A stretch of DNA of 64,000 nucleotides from CAWCAW01 sp963714125 (GTDB lineage Bacteria; Actinomycetota; Acidimicrobiia; Acidimicrobiales; UBA8190): contig OY970234.1 in NCBI GenBank assembly GCA_963714125.1, positions 2,356,001-2,420,000 of the forward strand. The letters are read 5' to 3'. Each line of letters opens with the position of its first letter. Position 1 is the stretch's first letter. This document shows positions 16,691-25,280 of the stretch, in pieces. A program made the translations under genes and the position numbers. The notes beneath the pieces were generated by a model that made no database searches, had not been told where the DNA came from, and was given only the letters and a program-made list of their open reading frames with translations.

Positions 16691-17380
16691 GTGCCCGGCG
16701 ACGGCGACACCATCGTGGTCATCGAGGATGACCACAACATCTCGGATCTGGTGGCCATGTATCTGCGCCGCGAGGGCTATCGGGTCCTGCAGGCCGACGA
16801 CGCCGACGTCGGGATGCAGTACGTGCAGCGCGACCGACCCAAGCTCGTGATCGTCGACATCGGCCTGCCCGGAGAGCACGATGGCCTGGACGTGTGCCGG
16901 AGGGTGCGAGATTCCAGCGACATCCCCGTCATCATCCTGACGGCACGCGACGACGAGATCGACCGCGTACTGGGCCTGGAGCTGGGCGCCGACGACTATG
17001 TGACCAAGCCCTTTTCGGCACGCGAACTGGTGGCCCGCGTACGCGCCATTCTCCGTCGCTCGAGTCGCAGCGCCGAGCCGCCACGCCACCACGTCGCCGT
17101 CATCGAGCTCGGCGCTCTGGTCGTCGACACGGGACGGCGCGAGGTGCGTATCGGCGCCGATGTCGTGGCTCTGACCACGCGCGAGTTCGACCTTCTGGTC
17201 CATCTGGTCACCAACCCGGGTTTGGTCCTGTCGCGTCGCCAACTGCTCGACGCTGTGTGGGGCGAGGGTTGGTACGGCGATGAACGCACCGTCGATGTCC
17301 ACGTGCGCCAACTGCGCAAGAAGCTCGGCGACAACCTTCCTCTCACGACCGTGTGGGGCGTCGGCTACCGGCTCAACTGA
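16691..17380 (+). CDS. OmpR-family response regulator
   Basis: DNA-binding response regulator. The receiver domain (about residues 7-120) has the acidic pair in VVIEDD, phospho-acceptor Asp56 in LVIVDIGLP, the Thr of ILTARDD and the Lys of TKPFSARE. The C-terminal winged-helix domain has LTTREFDLLVHL and RTVDVHVRQLRKKL. GTG 16691 gives 229 residues, the usual length; ATG 16625 would add 22 residues without a ribosome-binding site. The cognate kinase follows after 18 bp. Signal and targets are unknown; the divergent trp operon could be one target because the two share a promoter region (inference). Confidence 0.9.
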   Translation: MPGDGDTIVVIEDDHNISDLVAMYLRREGYRVLQADDADVGMQYVQRDRPKLVIVDIGLPGEHDGLDVCRRVRDSSDIPVIILTARDDEIDRVLGLELGADDYVTKPFSARELVARVRAILRRSSRSAEPPRHHVAVIELGALVVDTGRREVRIGADVVALTTREFDLLVHLVTNPGLVLSRRQLLDAVWGEGWYGDERTVDVHVRQLRKKLGDNLPLTTVWGVGYRLN

Positions 17381-17398
17381 GTAGGCACGTCGCGTATC

Positions 17399-18853
17399 GT
17401 GCGCCGCCGCCTTACCGTTGCCATTTTGGCCGTCGTAGTCGGCACGTTGGTGCTCACCGTGGCGGGCAGTCTCTTTCTGATCCGGCGCGCCGCCATCACC
17501 ACTGGCGAGACCGAGATCACCCAAGAAGCGCAGACCGTGGCCCGCCTCCTGTCGAGCGGGGGCCTGACGTATGTCAGCCCTGGCGACGCCCAAGGGGATT
17601 TGGCGCTGCTACGCGGCGTGGGTCGCTATGACTACCTCCACCCCGTGGGCCTCAGCGCCGGGGGCCAGTTTGCGAGCCTTCCCGCCCCCCTGACGTTGCC
17701 GGTCATGGACGTCCCCGCCTTGCAAGACGACCAAACCGTGGCCGGCAATGTCCGCAACGTCGTTTTTGTGGCTGTCCCCGTGGCGCTCACCGCCCGCCAA
17801 CGACGCAACCTGGGCGGCATCCCCCGTGCCGATCTTCCCGTGCTGATCGTGACCCGCACGGTGCAAGACCCTGTCAACGGACTCGGCTACTTCCTCCTCG
17901 TGGCCGGGGTGGTATTGCTCGTCGGGGTAGCCGTGGCCGCCGTGTTGGCCCGCCGCATCAGCCTGCCCTTGGTGCGCGCCGTGGAAACCACGCGCCGCAT
18001 CGCGGCGGGAGACCTGACCGCTCAGGTTCCCGTCAACAGCAACGACGATCCCGAACTGGCCGAGCTGGCCGAAGCGATCAACACCATGGCCGACAGTCTC
18101 AGCCGTTCACGCGGTTTGGAACGGCAATTCCTGCTGTCGGTGTCCCACGAATTGCGCACGCCGTTGACATCGATCCGCGGCTACGCCGATGCCGTCACCG
18201 ACGGAACCACTGACGACATCACGGGAGCGCTGACCATCATCGGCACCGAGTCCCAACGCCTCGAGCGTCTGGTCGAAGATCTTCTCGATCTGGCTCGACT
18301 GGACGCCCGACAGTTCTCCTTCCATCTGCAGCCAACCGACATGACCAGCGTGGTGTCGTCGGTAGCCGACGGGTTTCGGCCCCAGGCCCACGAGCTTCAT
18401 CTGGAACTGATGACCGACATGGCGCCACGCCCCACAACATGGGTCGACGCCGATCCGGATCGTCTGGCGCAGATCGTCGCCAACTTGGTCGAGAACGCGT
18501 TCAAGTTCGCTACGTCGCAAGTGGTGATCGGCACCGGTCCTCCACCCGGTAGTCCTGGTCCCAGGGACCCGGCCGCCAGTGAACCAAGCGCGCTGTGGGT
18601 CATGGACGACGGCCCCGGGATTGCTTCAGCCGACCTCGAGCGTGTCTTCGAGCGTCATTTCACTTCGGATCGACGATCGTCGCGACCGGTCGGATCGGGG
18701 CTCGGTCTCGCCATTGTGGCCGAACTGGCTGTCGCCATGGGCGGATCAGCCGAAGCACAGTCTCCCGTTACCAGCGAAGGAGGGACCCGCATGGTGGTGT
18801 GGATCCCGTCACGTGGCGTGCCTACGACGTCGACGGCGACGCCAGCGCCTTGA
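17399..18853 (+). CDS. sensor histidine kinase
   Basis: A 484-residue membrane kinase, partner of the regulator just upstream. It has TM1 at about 7-29, an extracytoplasmic sensor region of roughly 130 residues with no recognised fold, TM2 at about 163-184, a HAMP linker, and the phospho-acceptor His250 in SVSHELRTPL. The ATP-binding domain shows the N box (NLVENAFKFA), DDGPGI and GSGLGLAIVAEL. The start is a GTG without an obvious ribosome-binding site, so translation may depend on the upstream gene. Stimulus unknown. Confidence 0.92.
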   Translation: MRRRLTVAILAVVVGTLVLTVAGSLFLIRRAAITTGETEITQEAQTVARLLSSGGLTYVSPGDAQGDLALLRGVGRYDYLHPVGLSAGGQFASLPAPLTLPVMDVPALQDDQTVAGNVRNVVFVAVPVALTARQRRNLGGIPRADLPVLIVTRTVQDPVNGLGYFLLVAGVVLLVGVAVAAVLARRISLPLVRAVETTRRIAAGDLTAQVPVNSNDDPELAELAEAINTMADSLSRSRGLERQFLLSVSHELRTPLTSIRGYADAVTDGTTDDITGALTIIGTESQRLERLVEDLLDLARLDARQFSFHLQPTDMTSVVSSVADGFRPQAHELHLELMTDMAPRPTTWVDADPDRLAQIVANLVENAFKFATSQVVIGTGPPPGSPGPRDPAASEPSALWVMDDGPGIASADLERVFERHFTSDRRSSRPVGSGLGLAIVAELAVAMGGSAEAQSPVTSEGGTRMVVWIPSRGVPTTSTATPAP

Positions 18854-18869
18854 TCCCTAGAGGGAATTC

Positions 18870-19106
18870 TTAGTTGCTCGTCCGGCCCGGGCATCCCCGG
18901 GCGTCCATGAACGTGCGGGCTTCGATCGTGCTGGCCCGTGAACCGCACCACCGACAGCGCGATGACTGCGTGTCGATGGCAGCCACGATGACACCGCCCC
19001 TCATACGGCCAAAGGGGGGCTCAGTTTCGACAATCCAGCTATGGGGCCGGTTATTCGAGAAACGGGGGCGCGTGGCGTCCTGGGGAGTGAAAAGCCGGGT
19101 TCTCAT
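18870..19106 (-). CDS. small CxxC protein of unknown function
   Basis: A predicted 78-residue basic protein. Its C-terminal half contains CRWC and a further cysteine in RGCPGR, suggesting a small metal-binding or redox site, though a full four-ligand zinc ribbon is not seen. I recognise no family. The main support is its start: TAAACT lies 7 nt before ATG 19106, the leaderless pattern seen for many genes here. A second ATG at 19004 would give 44 residues. It converges on the kinase gene, with a 7-bp GC hairpin just inside its 3' end. Low to moderate confidence. Confidence 0.4.
   Translation of the reverse strand: MRTRLFTPQDATRPRFSNNRPHSWIVETEPPFGRMRGGVIVAAIDTQSSRCRWCGSRASTIEARTFMDARGCPGRTSN
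18885..18902. terminator. GC-rich hairpin after the histidine kinase gene
   Basis: GCCCGGG at 18885-18891 pairs with 18896-18902 across the 4-nt loop CATC. It lies about 30 bp after the kinase stop and could end that transcript. No U-tract. Confidence 0.4.
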
Positions 19107-19113
19107 CCCCAAC

Positions 19114-19119
19114 AGTTTA
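19114..19119 (-). promoter_or_regulatory. -10 element TAAACT of the small CxxC protein gene
   Basis: TAAACT on the minus strand, followed by 7 nt and ATG 19106. No Shine-Dalgarno sequence. Confidence 0.45.
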
Positions 19120-19186
19120 CGCACGTTTTGGTGGGGCCTCGCTGAGAGGGGCCGAGGCCGGTCGCCATACACCTGCGCCGTCGGCG

Positions 19187-20143
19187 CTACGCCCCCATGG
19201 GCAATGCGGTGGCCTTGGCGCCGATTCGGCCTGCAGATCCGGGTTCCTCGACCTCCACGGCGGCCGGCGGGGTCAGGTCGCGATGGAGATAGGCGAGACC
19301 AACGGTCGTCCCTCGAGCAATGGAGAACGCCGCTGAAGTGACGGTGCCAACGGCCTTGGAGCCATCGCCATCGACGCCAAATACGGCGGCCCCGGGGGCA
19401 AAGGCCAGGCCGCCGGCGGCATCGCCAGGCTCTCCAGCCACAATGCCGCACAGGTGTCGGGCTACCCGGTTGCCCCGGGCGTCGAGACGGGCCACCAGCT
19501 CCTGGCCGGTGTAGCAGCCCTTGGTGAAGCTGACACAACGCTCGAGGAGGCCCGCTTCGGCGGCGATGGTGCGCTCGTCGAGCTCGGCACCCATGATGGG
19601 GATGCCGGCTTCGATCCGCAAGGCCGCCCAGGCCTGCGCTGAGCACAGCCGCACGCCCGGCGGTGGTATCGGGGAGGGTCCGAGAATGTCCACACCCGAA
19701 ACCGGTCCCCACGCAAAGGCCAGGTGCAACGCCCCGGCGTCCGCCCTTGCCGCCCCCACGACCGAGGGACCACGCAGGGCCACGCATGTCCAGTCGGTGA
19801 GCTCGACGGTGGCCTTGACCCGGATCTTGAAGCGTTCCAGGCGAGTGGCGACAGCTTGGCCCCAGCCGCCGTCGACGTCGACAAGGACGTCGTCGTCTCC
19901 TACTCGGGTGACGCGCACCAGCGCATCGAGCTTGCCCTGAGGCGTGAGCACCAACGCATCAGCTGACGCACCCACGGCCAAGGCGGCGACATCCTGGCTG
20001 CATTGGCCTTGCAGAAAGTCGATGGCGTCGGCACCCCGCACCCGCACCACGTCGCGTTCCAAGGGCACCACCGCGGCGCCGTGGCGCAACGCATCGTCGT
20101 CGGCAGCCAGCTCCTCGGCGACCAACGCGCCGTCGGTGCTCAC
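19187..20143 (-). CDS. ygfZ: YgfZ/GcvT-family folate-binding protein
   Basis: A 318-residue protein related to the aminomethyltransferase GcvT. The family signature KGCYTGQE (in FTKGCYTGQELVAR) is intact, with the conserved Cys. Relatives use tetrahydrofolate to help repair or assemble certain iron-sulfur enzymes. GTG 20143 overlaps the trpE stop (GTGA), so it is cotranscribed with trpE; the longer open frame to 20218 would lie inside trpE. Last gene of the long his/trp unit. The link to tryptophan synthesis is positional only. Confidence 0.9.
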   Translation of the reverse strand: MSTDGALVAEELAADDDALRHGAAVVPLERDVVRVRGADAIDFLQGQCSQDVAALAVGASADALVLTPQGKLDALVRVTRVGDDDVLVDVDGGWGQAVATRLERFKIRVKATVELTDWTCVALRGPSVVGAARADAGALHLAFAWGPVSGVDILGPSPIPPPGVRLCSAQAWAALRIEAGIPIMGAELDERTIAAEAGLLERCVSFTKGCYTGQELVARLDARGNRVARHLCGIVAGEPGDAAGGLAFAPGAAVFGVDGDGSKAVGTVTSAAFSIARGTTVGLAYLHRDLTPPAAVEVEEPGSAGRIGAKATALPMGA

Positions 20144-21687
20144 GAGCCGCCTCGCGCCACTCGCGCCCGGCGGGCGGCGGGCACCGCAGCCAGCAGGGCG
20201 GCCGCTTTGTTCACACATTCGGCGTCCTCGTCGGCCGGATCGCTGTCGGCCACAATGCCGGCGCCGGCTTGAACCGAGGCTCGTCCATCGGGAGCCACCA
20301 CCATGGTGCGGATGGCGATGGCGGTGTCGAGATTGCCCGAAAAGTCGAGATACCCCACCACCCCACCGTAGACACCTCTTTTGGTGGGTTCGAGATCGTC
20401 GATGATTTGCATGGCCCGCACCTTGGGTGCCCCCGACAACGTCCCCGCCGGCATGGTGGCGCGCAACACGTCGATGGGGCCCTTGCCCTCCGACAGCGTG
20501 CCCGACACCTGTGAGGTGAGATGCATGACGTGGCTGTAGCGCTCGAGGGTCATGTACTCGTCGACCTGCTCCGTCCCGAACCGCACCACGCGCCCGACGT
20601 CGTTGCGGGCCAGGTCCACCAACATGACGTGCTCGGCCACTTCCTTCGGGTGTTCGGCCAACTCGGCGGCGAGCCGGTTGTCTTCGCTGTCGGTTTTGCC
20701 GCGCCGGCGGGTACCGGCGATAGGACGCGACACCACCACGCCGTCGCGCAACCGCACCATCGGTTCGGGGGAGGAACCGACCACCGTGCCCGACTCGTCA
20801 CGCAAGAAGTACAGATACGGACTCGGGTTCACCAGTCGTAGCACGCGATAGAGATCGAAGGCATCGGCGTCCAACTCGAGATCGAAGCGCTGCGACAGCA
20901 CCACCTGGAAGATGTCCCCGGCCCTGATGTGCTCCTTGGCCTCTTCCACCGCGGCCATGTACGACGCCGGCCCCATCGTGCGCGTCACGGGGGGCAGATC
21001 TTCATCGGGTATCGGAGGAGCCAGGGGCGCCACATGCAGAGGTCTGAACAATTCCTCGGCCAGCTCATCAAGGCGCCCCTGGGCGCCGTCATAGGCCGAC
21101 CGGGCCTCGTCGTCGTCCCAGTCGTCACCGATGACGACGTTGTCGATCACCACCACTCGCTGGCGCCAGTGGTCGAAGGCACACAGCTGCCCGATGACCG
21201 CCAATACGGCATCGGGAAACCCGAGGTCATCACGCGGTACGTCGGGGAGGCGTTCGATCTCCCGCACCACGTCGTAACCCAGATACCCCACCAGCCCCCC
21301 GTGCAGCGGAGGCAGCCCGGCGATAACAGGGGACCGGTACGCGTCAAGAAGCGCCTCGATGGTGGCCAAAATGCCGCCGCTGGTGAATGCGGCCACCTCG
21401 GGGGGCAACGTGAGCGCACCGCGCACCGACACCTGCGAGGCGCGACTCACGATGGTGGCTAGATGGCGGCGCCCCACGAACGAGTACCGACCCCAGCGCT
21501 CGCCACCTTCGACCGACTCGAGCAGGAACCCGGGCCCATCTCCCACCACCTGTAAAAAGGCGGCCACCGGTGTGAGGGTGTCGGACACCAGCTCCCGCCA
21601 CACCGGCACAATGCGGTGGTTTCGAGCCAGATCGCAGAACGCCTGGTGGCCCGGGCCGCGCTCGCCGGCGGACGCCTGGGCTGCCAT
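20140..21687 (-). CDS. trpE: anthranilate synthase component I
   Basis: Converts chorismate to anthranilate with ammonia from a TrpG subunit, which is not in this window. The 515-residue protein has the N-terminal feedback site segment LLESVEGGERWGRYSF, which favours TrpE over PabB, and C-terminal chorismate-binding motifs SPEPMVRL, PIAGTRRRG, DLARNDVGRV and PAGTLSGAPKVRAM. Its ATG follows the hisI stop directly (TAGATG). It is unusual in being separated from trpC-F-B-A by about 4 kb and sitting at the end of the his unit. Confidence 0.94.
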   Translation of the reverse strand: MAAQASAGERGPGHQAFCDLARNHRIVPVWRELVSDTLTPVAAFLQVVGDGPGFLLESVEGGERWGRYSFVGRRHLATIVSRASQVSVRGALTLPPEVAAFTSGGILATIEALLDAYRSPVIAGLPPLHGGLVGYLGYDVVREIERLPDVPRDDLGFPDAVLAVIGQLCAFDHWRQRVVVIDNVVIGDDWDDDEARSAYDGAQGRLDELAEELFRPLHVAPLAPPIPDEDLPPVTRTMGPASYMAAVEEAKEHIRAGDIFQVVLSQRFDLELDADAFDLYRVLRLVNPSPYLYFLRDESGTVVGSSPEPMVRLRDGVVVSRPIAGTRRRGKTDSEDNRLAAELAEHPKEVAEHVMLVDLARNDVGRVVRFGTEQVDEYMTLERYSHVMHLTSQVSGTLSEGKGPIDVLRATMPAGTLSGAPKVRAMQIIDDLEPTKRGVYGGVVGYLDFSGNLDTAIAIRTMVVAPDGRASVQAGAGIVADSDPADEDAECVNKAAALLAAVPAARRARVARGGS

Positions 21688-22137
21688 CTACGAGGCGGAG
21701 TCGTGGACGGCGGCCGCCGCTGCGGCAGTCGACGCAGCATCGACCGACGCGGCGTCGAGGACCACCACGCCCCCAAAGGCACGATAGAAACACGAACGCT
21801 CCCCGGTGTGACACGCCCCTTTGCCGTGCTGATCGACACGCACGAGGATTGCATCGGCATCACAGTCGTAGTGCACACTGCGCACGAATTGGCGATCCCC
21901 GGACGTCTCACCTTTGCACCAGTACTCCTGACGGCTGCGGCTCCAGAACCAGCTGCGGCCCGTCGTGAGCGTGCGGATGAGCGCTTCGCGGTTCATGTAG
22001 CCGAGCATGAGCACGGCTCCGTCGGCATCGTCTTGGATGATGGCCGGCACCAGACCGTTGGCATCGAAGGCGACGGCGTCAACCTCCGCCTCCGAGTACG
22101 CCACCGCCGTGGCCTGGGCGCCACCAGGCGCGCTCAC
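21688..22137 (-). CDS. hisI: phosphoribosyl-AMP cyclohydrolase
   Basis: Opens the purine ring of phosphoribosyl-AMP in histidine synthesis. A 149-residue stand-alone cyclohydrolase without a fused HisE domain. Motifs include KGETSG, YDCDADAIL with acidic and Cys metal ligands, and GACHTGERSCF with His and Cys zinc ligands. A low-complexity Ala/Val tail ends the protein. The GTG start overlaps the groES-like stop (GTGA) and the stop codon abuts the trpE start. Confidence 0.94.
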   Translation of the reverse strand: MSAPGGAQATAVAYSEAEVDAVAFDANGLVPAIIQDDADGAVLMLGYMNREALIRTLTTGRSWFWSRSRQEYWCKGETSGDRQFVRSVHYDCDADAILVRVDQHGKGACHTGERSCFYRAFGGVVVLDAASVDAASTAAAAAAVHDSAS

Positions 22138-22469
22138 AGGTACAACCCTGTGCCGCCGTCGATGCGCTCCGAAGCCACGGCATGAATGTCGCGCTCGCGC
22201 AGGATCACGTACTCGTCTCCTTGTACCTCCACCTCAAAGCGGTCCTCGGGGTTGAACAAGACCTTGTCCCCCACCTTGACCGTTCGTACGTGCGGTCCCA
22301 CGGCAATGACCTCGGCCCACAACAGCCGCCGCGACACCTGGGCGGTGGCGGGGATGAGAATGCCGGCGCGCGAACGACGTTCGCCCTCAGCTTGGGGCTG
22401 TTGGGCCAACACCCGGTCGGCCAGCATGGTGATGGCCTGCTTGGACGGACCAGCCGATGCGGAGTCCAC
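22134..22469 (-). CDS. GroES-like co-chaperonin family protein
   Basis: A 111-residue Cpn10-fold protein. The core shows DRVLAQ, RRSRAGILIPATA, WAEVIAVGPHVRTVKVGDKVLF and YVILRERDIHAV, with a C-terminal GTGLYL. The classic mobile loop of GroES is altered, and no groEL lies nearby, so it may not be the main co-chaperonin. I start at GTG 22469 because TACCGT sits 6 nt upstream; ATG 22427 would begin directly at the fold. It is inserted between hisF and hisI, overlapping hisI by 4 bp. Its function there is unknown. Confidence 0.82.
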   Translation of the reverse strand: MDSASAGPSKQAITMLADRVLAQQPQAEGERRSRAGILIPATAQVSRRLLWAEVIAVGPHVRTVKVGDKVLFNPEDRFEVEVQGDEYVILRERDIHAVASERIDGGTGLYL

Positions 22470-22475
22470 ACTGGC

Positions 22476-22481
22476 ACGGTA
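22476..22481 (-). promoter_or_regulatory. -10 element TACCGT of the groES-like gene
   Basis: TACCGT on the minus strand, 6 nt before GTG 22469, in the 52-bp gap after the hisF stop. It would give an internal promoter for groES-like, hisI, trpE and ygfZ. Confidence 0.6.
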
Positions 22482-22521
22482 CCGCAAACAACCAGCTACT
22501 CCGCCACAGGCGGTGTGCGCA

Positions 22522-23304
22522 TCACTTCGGGGAATGAGCTTCGACGGGACGGACGGTGACACCGTGATCGGCCATGAAGGCCTTGGCCTCGGCCACGGTG
22601 TGCTCTCGGAGATGGAAGATCGATGCCGCTAGCACGGCGTCCGCACCTCCTTCGACGGCCCCTTGCACCAAATGGTCGAGCGTCCCCACTCCCCCTGACG
22701 CCACCACCGGTACACCAACGGCATCGGATACCGCCGCGGTAAGCGCAAGGTCAAAGCCGTCGCGGGTGCCGTCGCGATCCATGGATGTGAGGAGAATCTC
22801 TCCGGCCCCGAGCGCGGCGCAGCGTTCCGCCCACGCCACCGCTTCGAGCCCGGTGGCCCGGCGCCCGCCGTGGGTATACACCTCCCAACCGCTGGCATCG
22901 GGCCGGCGACGGGCGTCGACGGCGACCACGATGCATTGAGCGCCGAACTCCGACGCCAAGCGGGCCACCAGTTCCGGCTCGGCCACGGCGGCCGTGTTCA
23001 CCCCCACTTTGTCGGCCCCGGCTCGCAACAGAAGACGAGCGTCATCGGAACTGCGCACGCCGCCGCCCACGGTGAAAGGGATGAAGACCTGTTCGGCGGT
23101 GCGGGCCACCACGTCGACCATGGTGGAGCGTTCGTCGGCCGACGCCGTGATGTCGAGGAAGACCAACTCGTCAGCCCCCTCGTCGTCATAGCGCGCCGCC
23201 AACTCGACGGGGTCGCCGGCATCGACCAAGTCGACGAACCGAACCCCTTTGACGACGCGCCCGGCGTCGACGTCAAGACACGGGATCACCCGGATGCTGC
23301 GCAC
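22522..23304 (-). CDS. hisF: imidazole glycerol phosphate synthase, cyclase subunit
   Basis: Uses ammonia delivered by HisH to form imidazole glycerol phosphate and AICAR. A 260-residue barrel with catalytic Asp11 (PCLDVDAG) and Asp130 (VVAVDARR), plus VGGGVRS and SGGVGT phosphate loops. The start overlaps the end of hisA by 19 bp, the largest overlap in the his unit. A 52-bp gap with a promoter-like element separates it from the groES-like gene. Confidence 0.95.
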   Translation of the reverse strand: MRSIRVIPCLDVDAGRVVKGVRFVDLVDAGDPVELAARYDDEGADELVFLDITASADERSTMVDVVARTAEQVFIPFTVGGGVRSSDDARLLLRAGADKVGVNTAAVAEPELVARLASEFGAQCIVVAVDARRRPDASGWEVYTHGGRRATGLEAVAWAERCAALGAGEILLTSMDRDGTRDGFDLALTAAVSDAVGVPVVASGGVGTLDHLVQGAVEGGADAVLAASIFHLREHTVAEAKAFMADHGVTVRPVEAHSPK

Positions 23305-24035
23305 GCCGCCATCGCCTCCTGCATGGTGAGGGTGCCTTCGGCCAATGCGGTGCCCACAATGGCGCCGGCCAACCTACGCTCGCCGTCCACCAAAGTGGCC
23401 AGTGCCACGAGGTCAGCACTGGAGCGCACGCCGCCCGAGGCGATCACCGGGTGGGCGCTGCGTTCGAGCACGATGGCCAGACCGGCCATATCGGGACCGG
23501 CCATCATGCCGTCGCGCTCGATGGCCGTCACCACCACGGCGGCGAGGGGCACCTCGGCCAGTTTGTCGAGCGCACTGCGCAGGCTGTTGCCCCCGGGTCG
23601 CTCCCATCCCTGTACCGACACTTCTTCGCCGCCGCGCCGGTAGTCGAGTCCCACCGCAATGCGGCCGGCAAAGCGGGCCGCCAGGCGGTCGAGAAGCTCG
23701 GGTTCTTCCTGAGCCACCGTGCCCAACACCACCCGGGACACCCCACCGCCGAGGAGTTCGGCAGCATCAGCCTCGGTGCGTACTCCCCCGCCGCTCTGCA
23801 CGGGAACGTCGACCGATCGCGCCACCTCCAACACCGTGGCCCGGTTCACCGGCTCACCGGTACGCGCCGCGTCAAGATCGACGACGTGGATCCAGCTGGC
23901 ACCCCCTTCGACGTAGCGGCGGGCCAGCGCCACAGGGTCGCCGTAGGTGCGCTGACGATCGAAGTCTCCCTGCACGAGGCGCACCGCGCCACCGGCGCGC
24001 AGATCGATGGCGGGGTACAGCTCCAAGGTGCTCAT
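23286..24035 (-). CDS. hisA: ProFAR isomerase (HisA)
   Basis: Isomerises the phosphoribosyl-formimino intermediate of histidine synthesis. The 249-residue barrel has Asp11 in YPAIDLRAGG, the loop LVQGDFDRQRTYGDP, SGGGVRT and ERDGMMAG. Many actinobacteria use this gene as PriA for both HisA and TrpF reactions; here a dedicated trpF exists, so a single histidine role is expected. ATG 24035 overlaps the hisH stop (ATGA); the open frame extends to 24131 but that part overlaps hisH. Confidence 0.92.
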   Translation of the reverse strand: MSTLELYPAIDLRAGGAVRLVQGDFDRQRTYGDPVALARRYVEGGASWIHVVDLDAARTGEPVNRATVLEVARSVDVPVQSGGGVRTEADAAELLGGGVSRVVLGTVAQEEPELLDRLAARFAGRIAVGLDYRRGGEEVSVQGWERPGGNSLRSALDKLAEVPLAAVVVTAIERDGMMAGPDMAGLAIVLERSAHPVIASGGVRSSADLVALATLVDGERRLAGAIVGTALAEGTLTMQEAMAACAASG

Positions 24036-24658
24036 GGACACGGCACCGGGGCGTGACAGGCGGCCACGAAGTTCCTCAAAATGGCGAGTCCTTGGGCCCC
24101 TGACTTTTCGGGGTGAAACTGCGTGCCCCACACGGGGCCATCCTCGGCGGCGGCCACCACGTCGCCGCCGTAGTCACAGGTGGCCACCACGTGCGCACCG
24201 CCGTCGGGTACCGGCGCGTAGGAATGTACGAAGTACACCCACGGTGAGGCTTCCAATCCGGCCAGCAATGCGCTCGATTCGCCGCGGCGTTGCAGCCGGT
24301 TCCACTGCATCTGGGGGTGTTTGACGCCCGGCGGCAGCGCCCGCACGGTGCCGGCCAGTACCCCGAGGCCGGGGATGTCGGGATCCTCCTCGGATCCTTC
24401 GTAGAGGAGTTGGAACCCGACGCAGATGCCCAGGAAGGGCCGCCCCGACTCCAGGGCCATCCGGGCCGCCTCCTCCAGCCCGCTGTTGCGTAGTGCTCGC
24501 GCACACGCGCCGAAAGCCCCCACGCCGGGCAGCACTACCCCCTGCGCGTCAGCGGCGTCTTCAGGATCGGTGACGAGGCGAGCGTCGGCCCCCAAGTGGA
24601 CGAGCGCCTTGTGGGCCGAGGCCAGGTTCCCGATGCCATAGTCCAGTACGGCGATCAT
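24032..24658 (-). CDS. hisH: imidazole glycerol phosphate synthase, glutamine amidotransferase subunit
   Basis: Hydrolyses glutamine and passes ammonia to HisF. A class I amidotransferase of 208 residues with the nucleophile Cys79 in GICVGFQ, the oxyanion strand LPGVGAFG and the His of GTQFHPEKSG followed by the Glu. ATG 24658 fits the conserved MIAVLDYGIGN start. It begins 4 bp after the hisB stop and overlaps hisA by 4 bp. Confidence 0.95.
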   Translation of the reverse strand: MIAVLDYGIGNLASAHKALVHLGADARLVTDPEDAADAQGVVLPGVGAFGACARALRNSGLEEAARMALESGRPFLGICVGFQLLYEGSEEDPDIPGLGVLAGTVRALPPGVKHPQMQWNRLQRRGESSALLAGLEASPWVYFVHSYAPVPDGGAHVVATCDYGGDVVAAAEDGPVWGTQFHPEKSGAQGLAILRNFVAACHAPVPCP

Positions 24659-24662
24659 CGAA

Positions 24663-25280
24663 TCAAAGGGTGCCCTTGGTCGAGGGCACGCCCCCTCCCT
24701 CGACACGCGCCGCATCTCGCAGCGACCGAGCCACCGCTTTGAACGAGGCCTCCAGGATGTGATGGGTGTTCTTGCCCGTGACCAGGCGCACGTGCAGCGT
24801 CACGGCGGCGGCGGTCACCAGGGCGCGCCAGAACTCCTCGGCCAGCTGCGGATCGAAACCCGGCGAGCCCAACGGTGCCCTGTCCTCGCCGAAGTCAACG
24901 TCGTAGGCGAGGTAGGGGCGGCCGGAAAGATCGAGGGCCACTTCCACCAGCGCCTCGTCCAGAGGCAGCGCGATAGACGCGAAGCGCCGCACGCCGGACT
25001 TGTCACCGAGCGCCTCGGCCAAGCACTCCCCAATGACGATGCCGACGTCCTCCACCGTGTGATGGGCGTCGACGTGCAAGTCGCCGGTCGCCGCCACCTT
25101 CAGATCCATGCCCCCGTGGCGTCCGAGCTGGGACAGCATGTGATCGAAGAACGGCAACCCCGTCGATACGTCGTTGACGGCGCCACCGTCGAGGGCGAGT
25201 TCCGCCTCGATCACGGTTTCCTTGGTGGTGCGCACCCGAACGGCCCGACGACGGGCTGGGGATGCTGTGGCGGGTGTCAT
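24663..25280 (-). CDS. hisB: imidazoleglycerol-phosphate dehydratase
   Basis: Manganese-dependent dehydratase of histidine synthesis. The 205-residue single-domain protein shows FFDHML, DAHHTVEDVG and a second cluster KNTHHILEASFKA, which supply the metal ligands. There is no fused histidinol-phosphatase domain, so that step needs a separate enzyme, not seen here. The start overlaps the hisC stop by 4 bp. Confidence 0.95.
   Translation of the reverse strand: MTPATASPARRRAVRVRTTKETVIEAELALDGGAVNDVSTGLPFFDHMLSQLGRHGGMDLKVAATGDLHVDAHHTVEDVGIVIGECLAEALGDKSGVRRFASIALPLDEALVEVALDLSGRPYLAYDVDFGEDRAPLGSPGFDPQLAEEFWRALVTAAAVTLHVRLVTGKNTHHILEASFKAVARSLRDAARVEGGGVPSTKGTL

Noticed and set aside
18874..19341. 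155-codon plus-strand frame after the histidine kinase
   Set aside because: It overlaps the ygfZ 3' end antisense, has no promoter or ribosome-binding site, and no recognisable domain.
23286..24035. hisA as bifunctional PriA
   Set aside because: A complete trpF with catalytic residues is present 8 kb away, so the second activity is not needed; the sequence alone cannot rule out residual activity.
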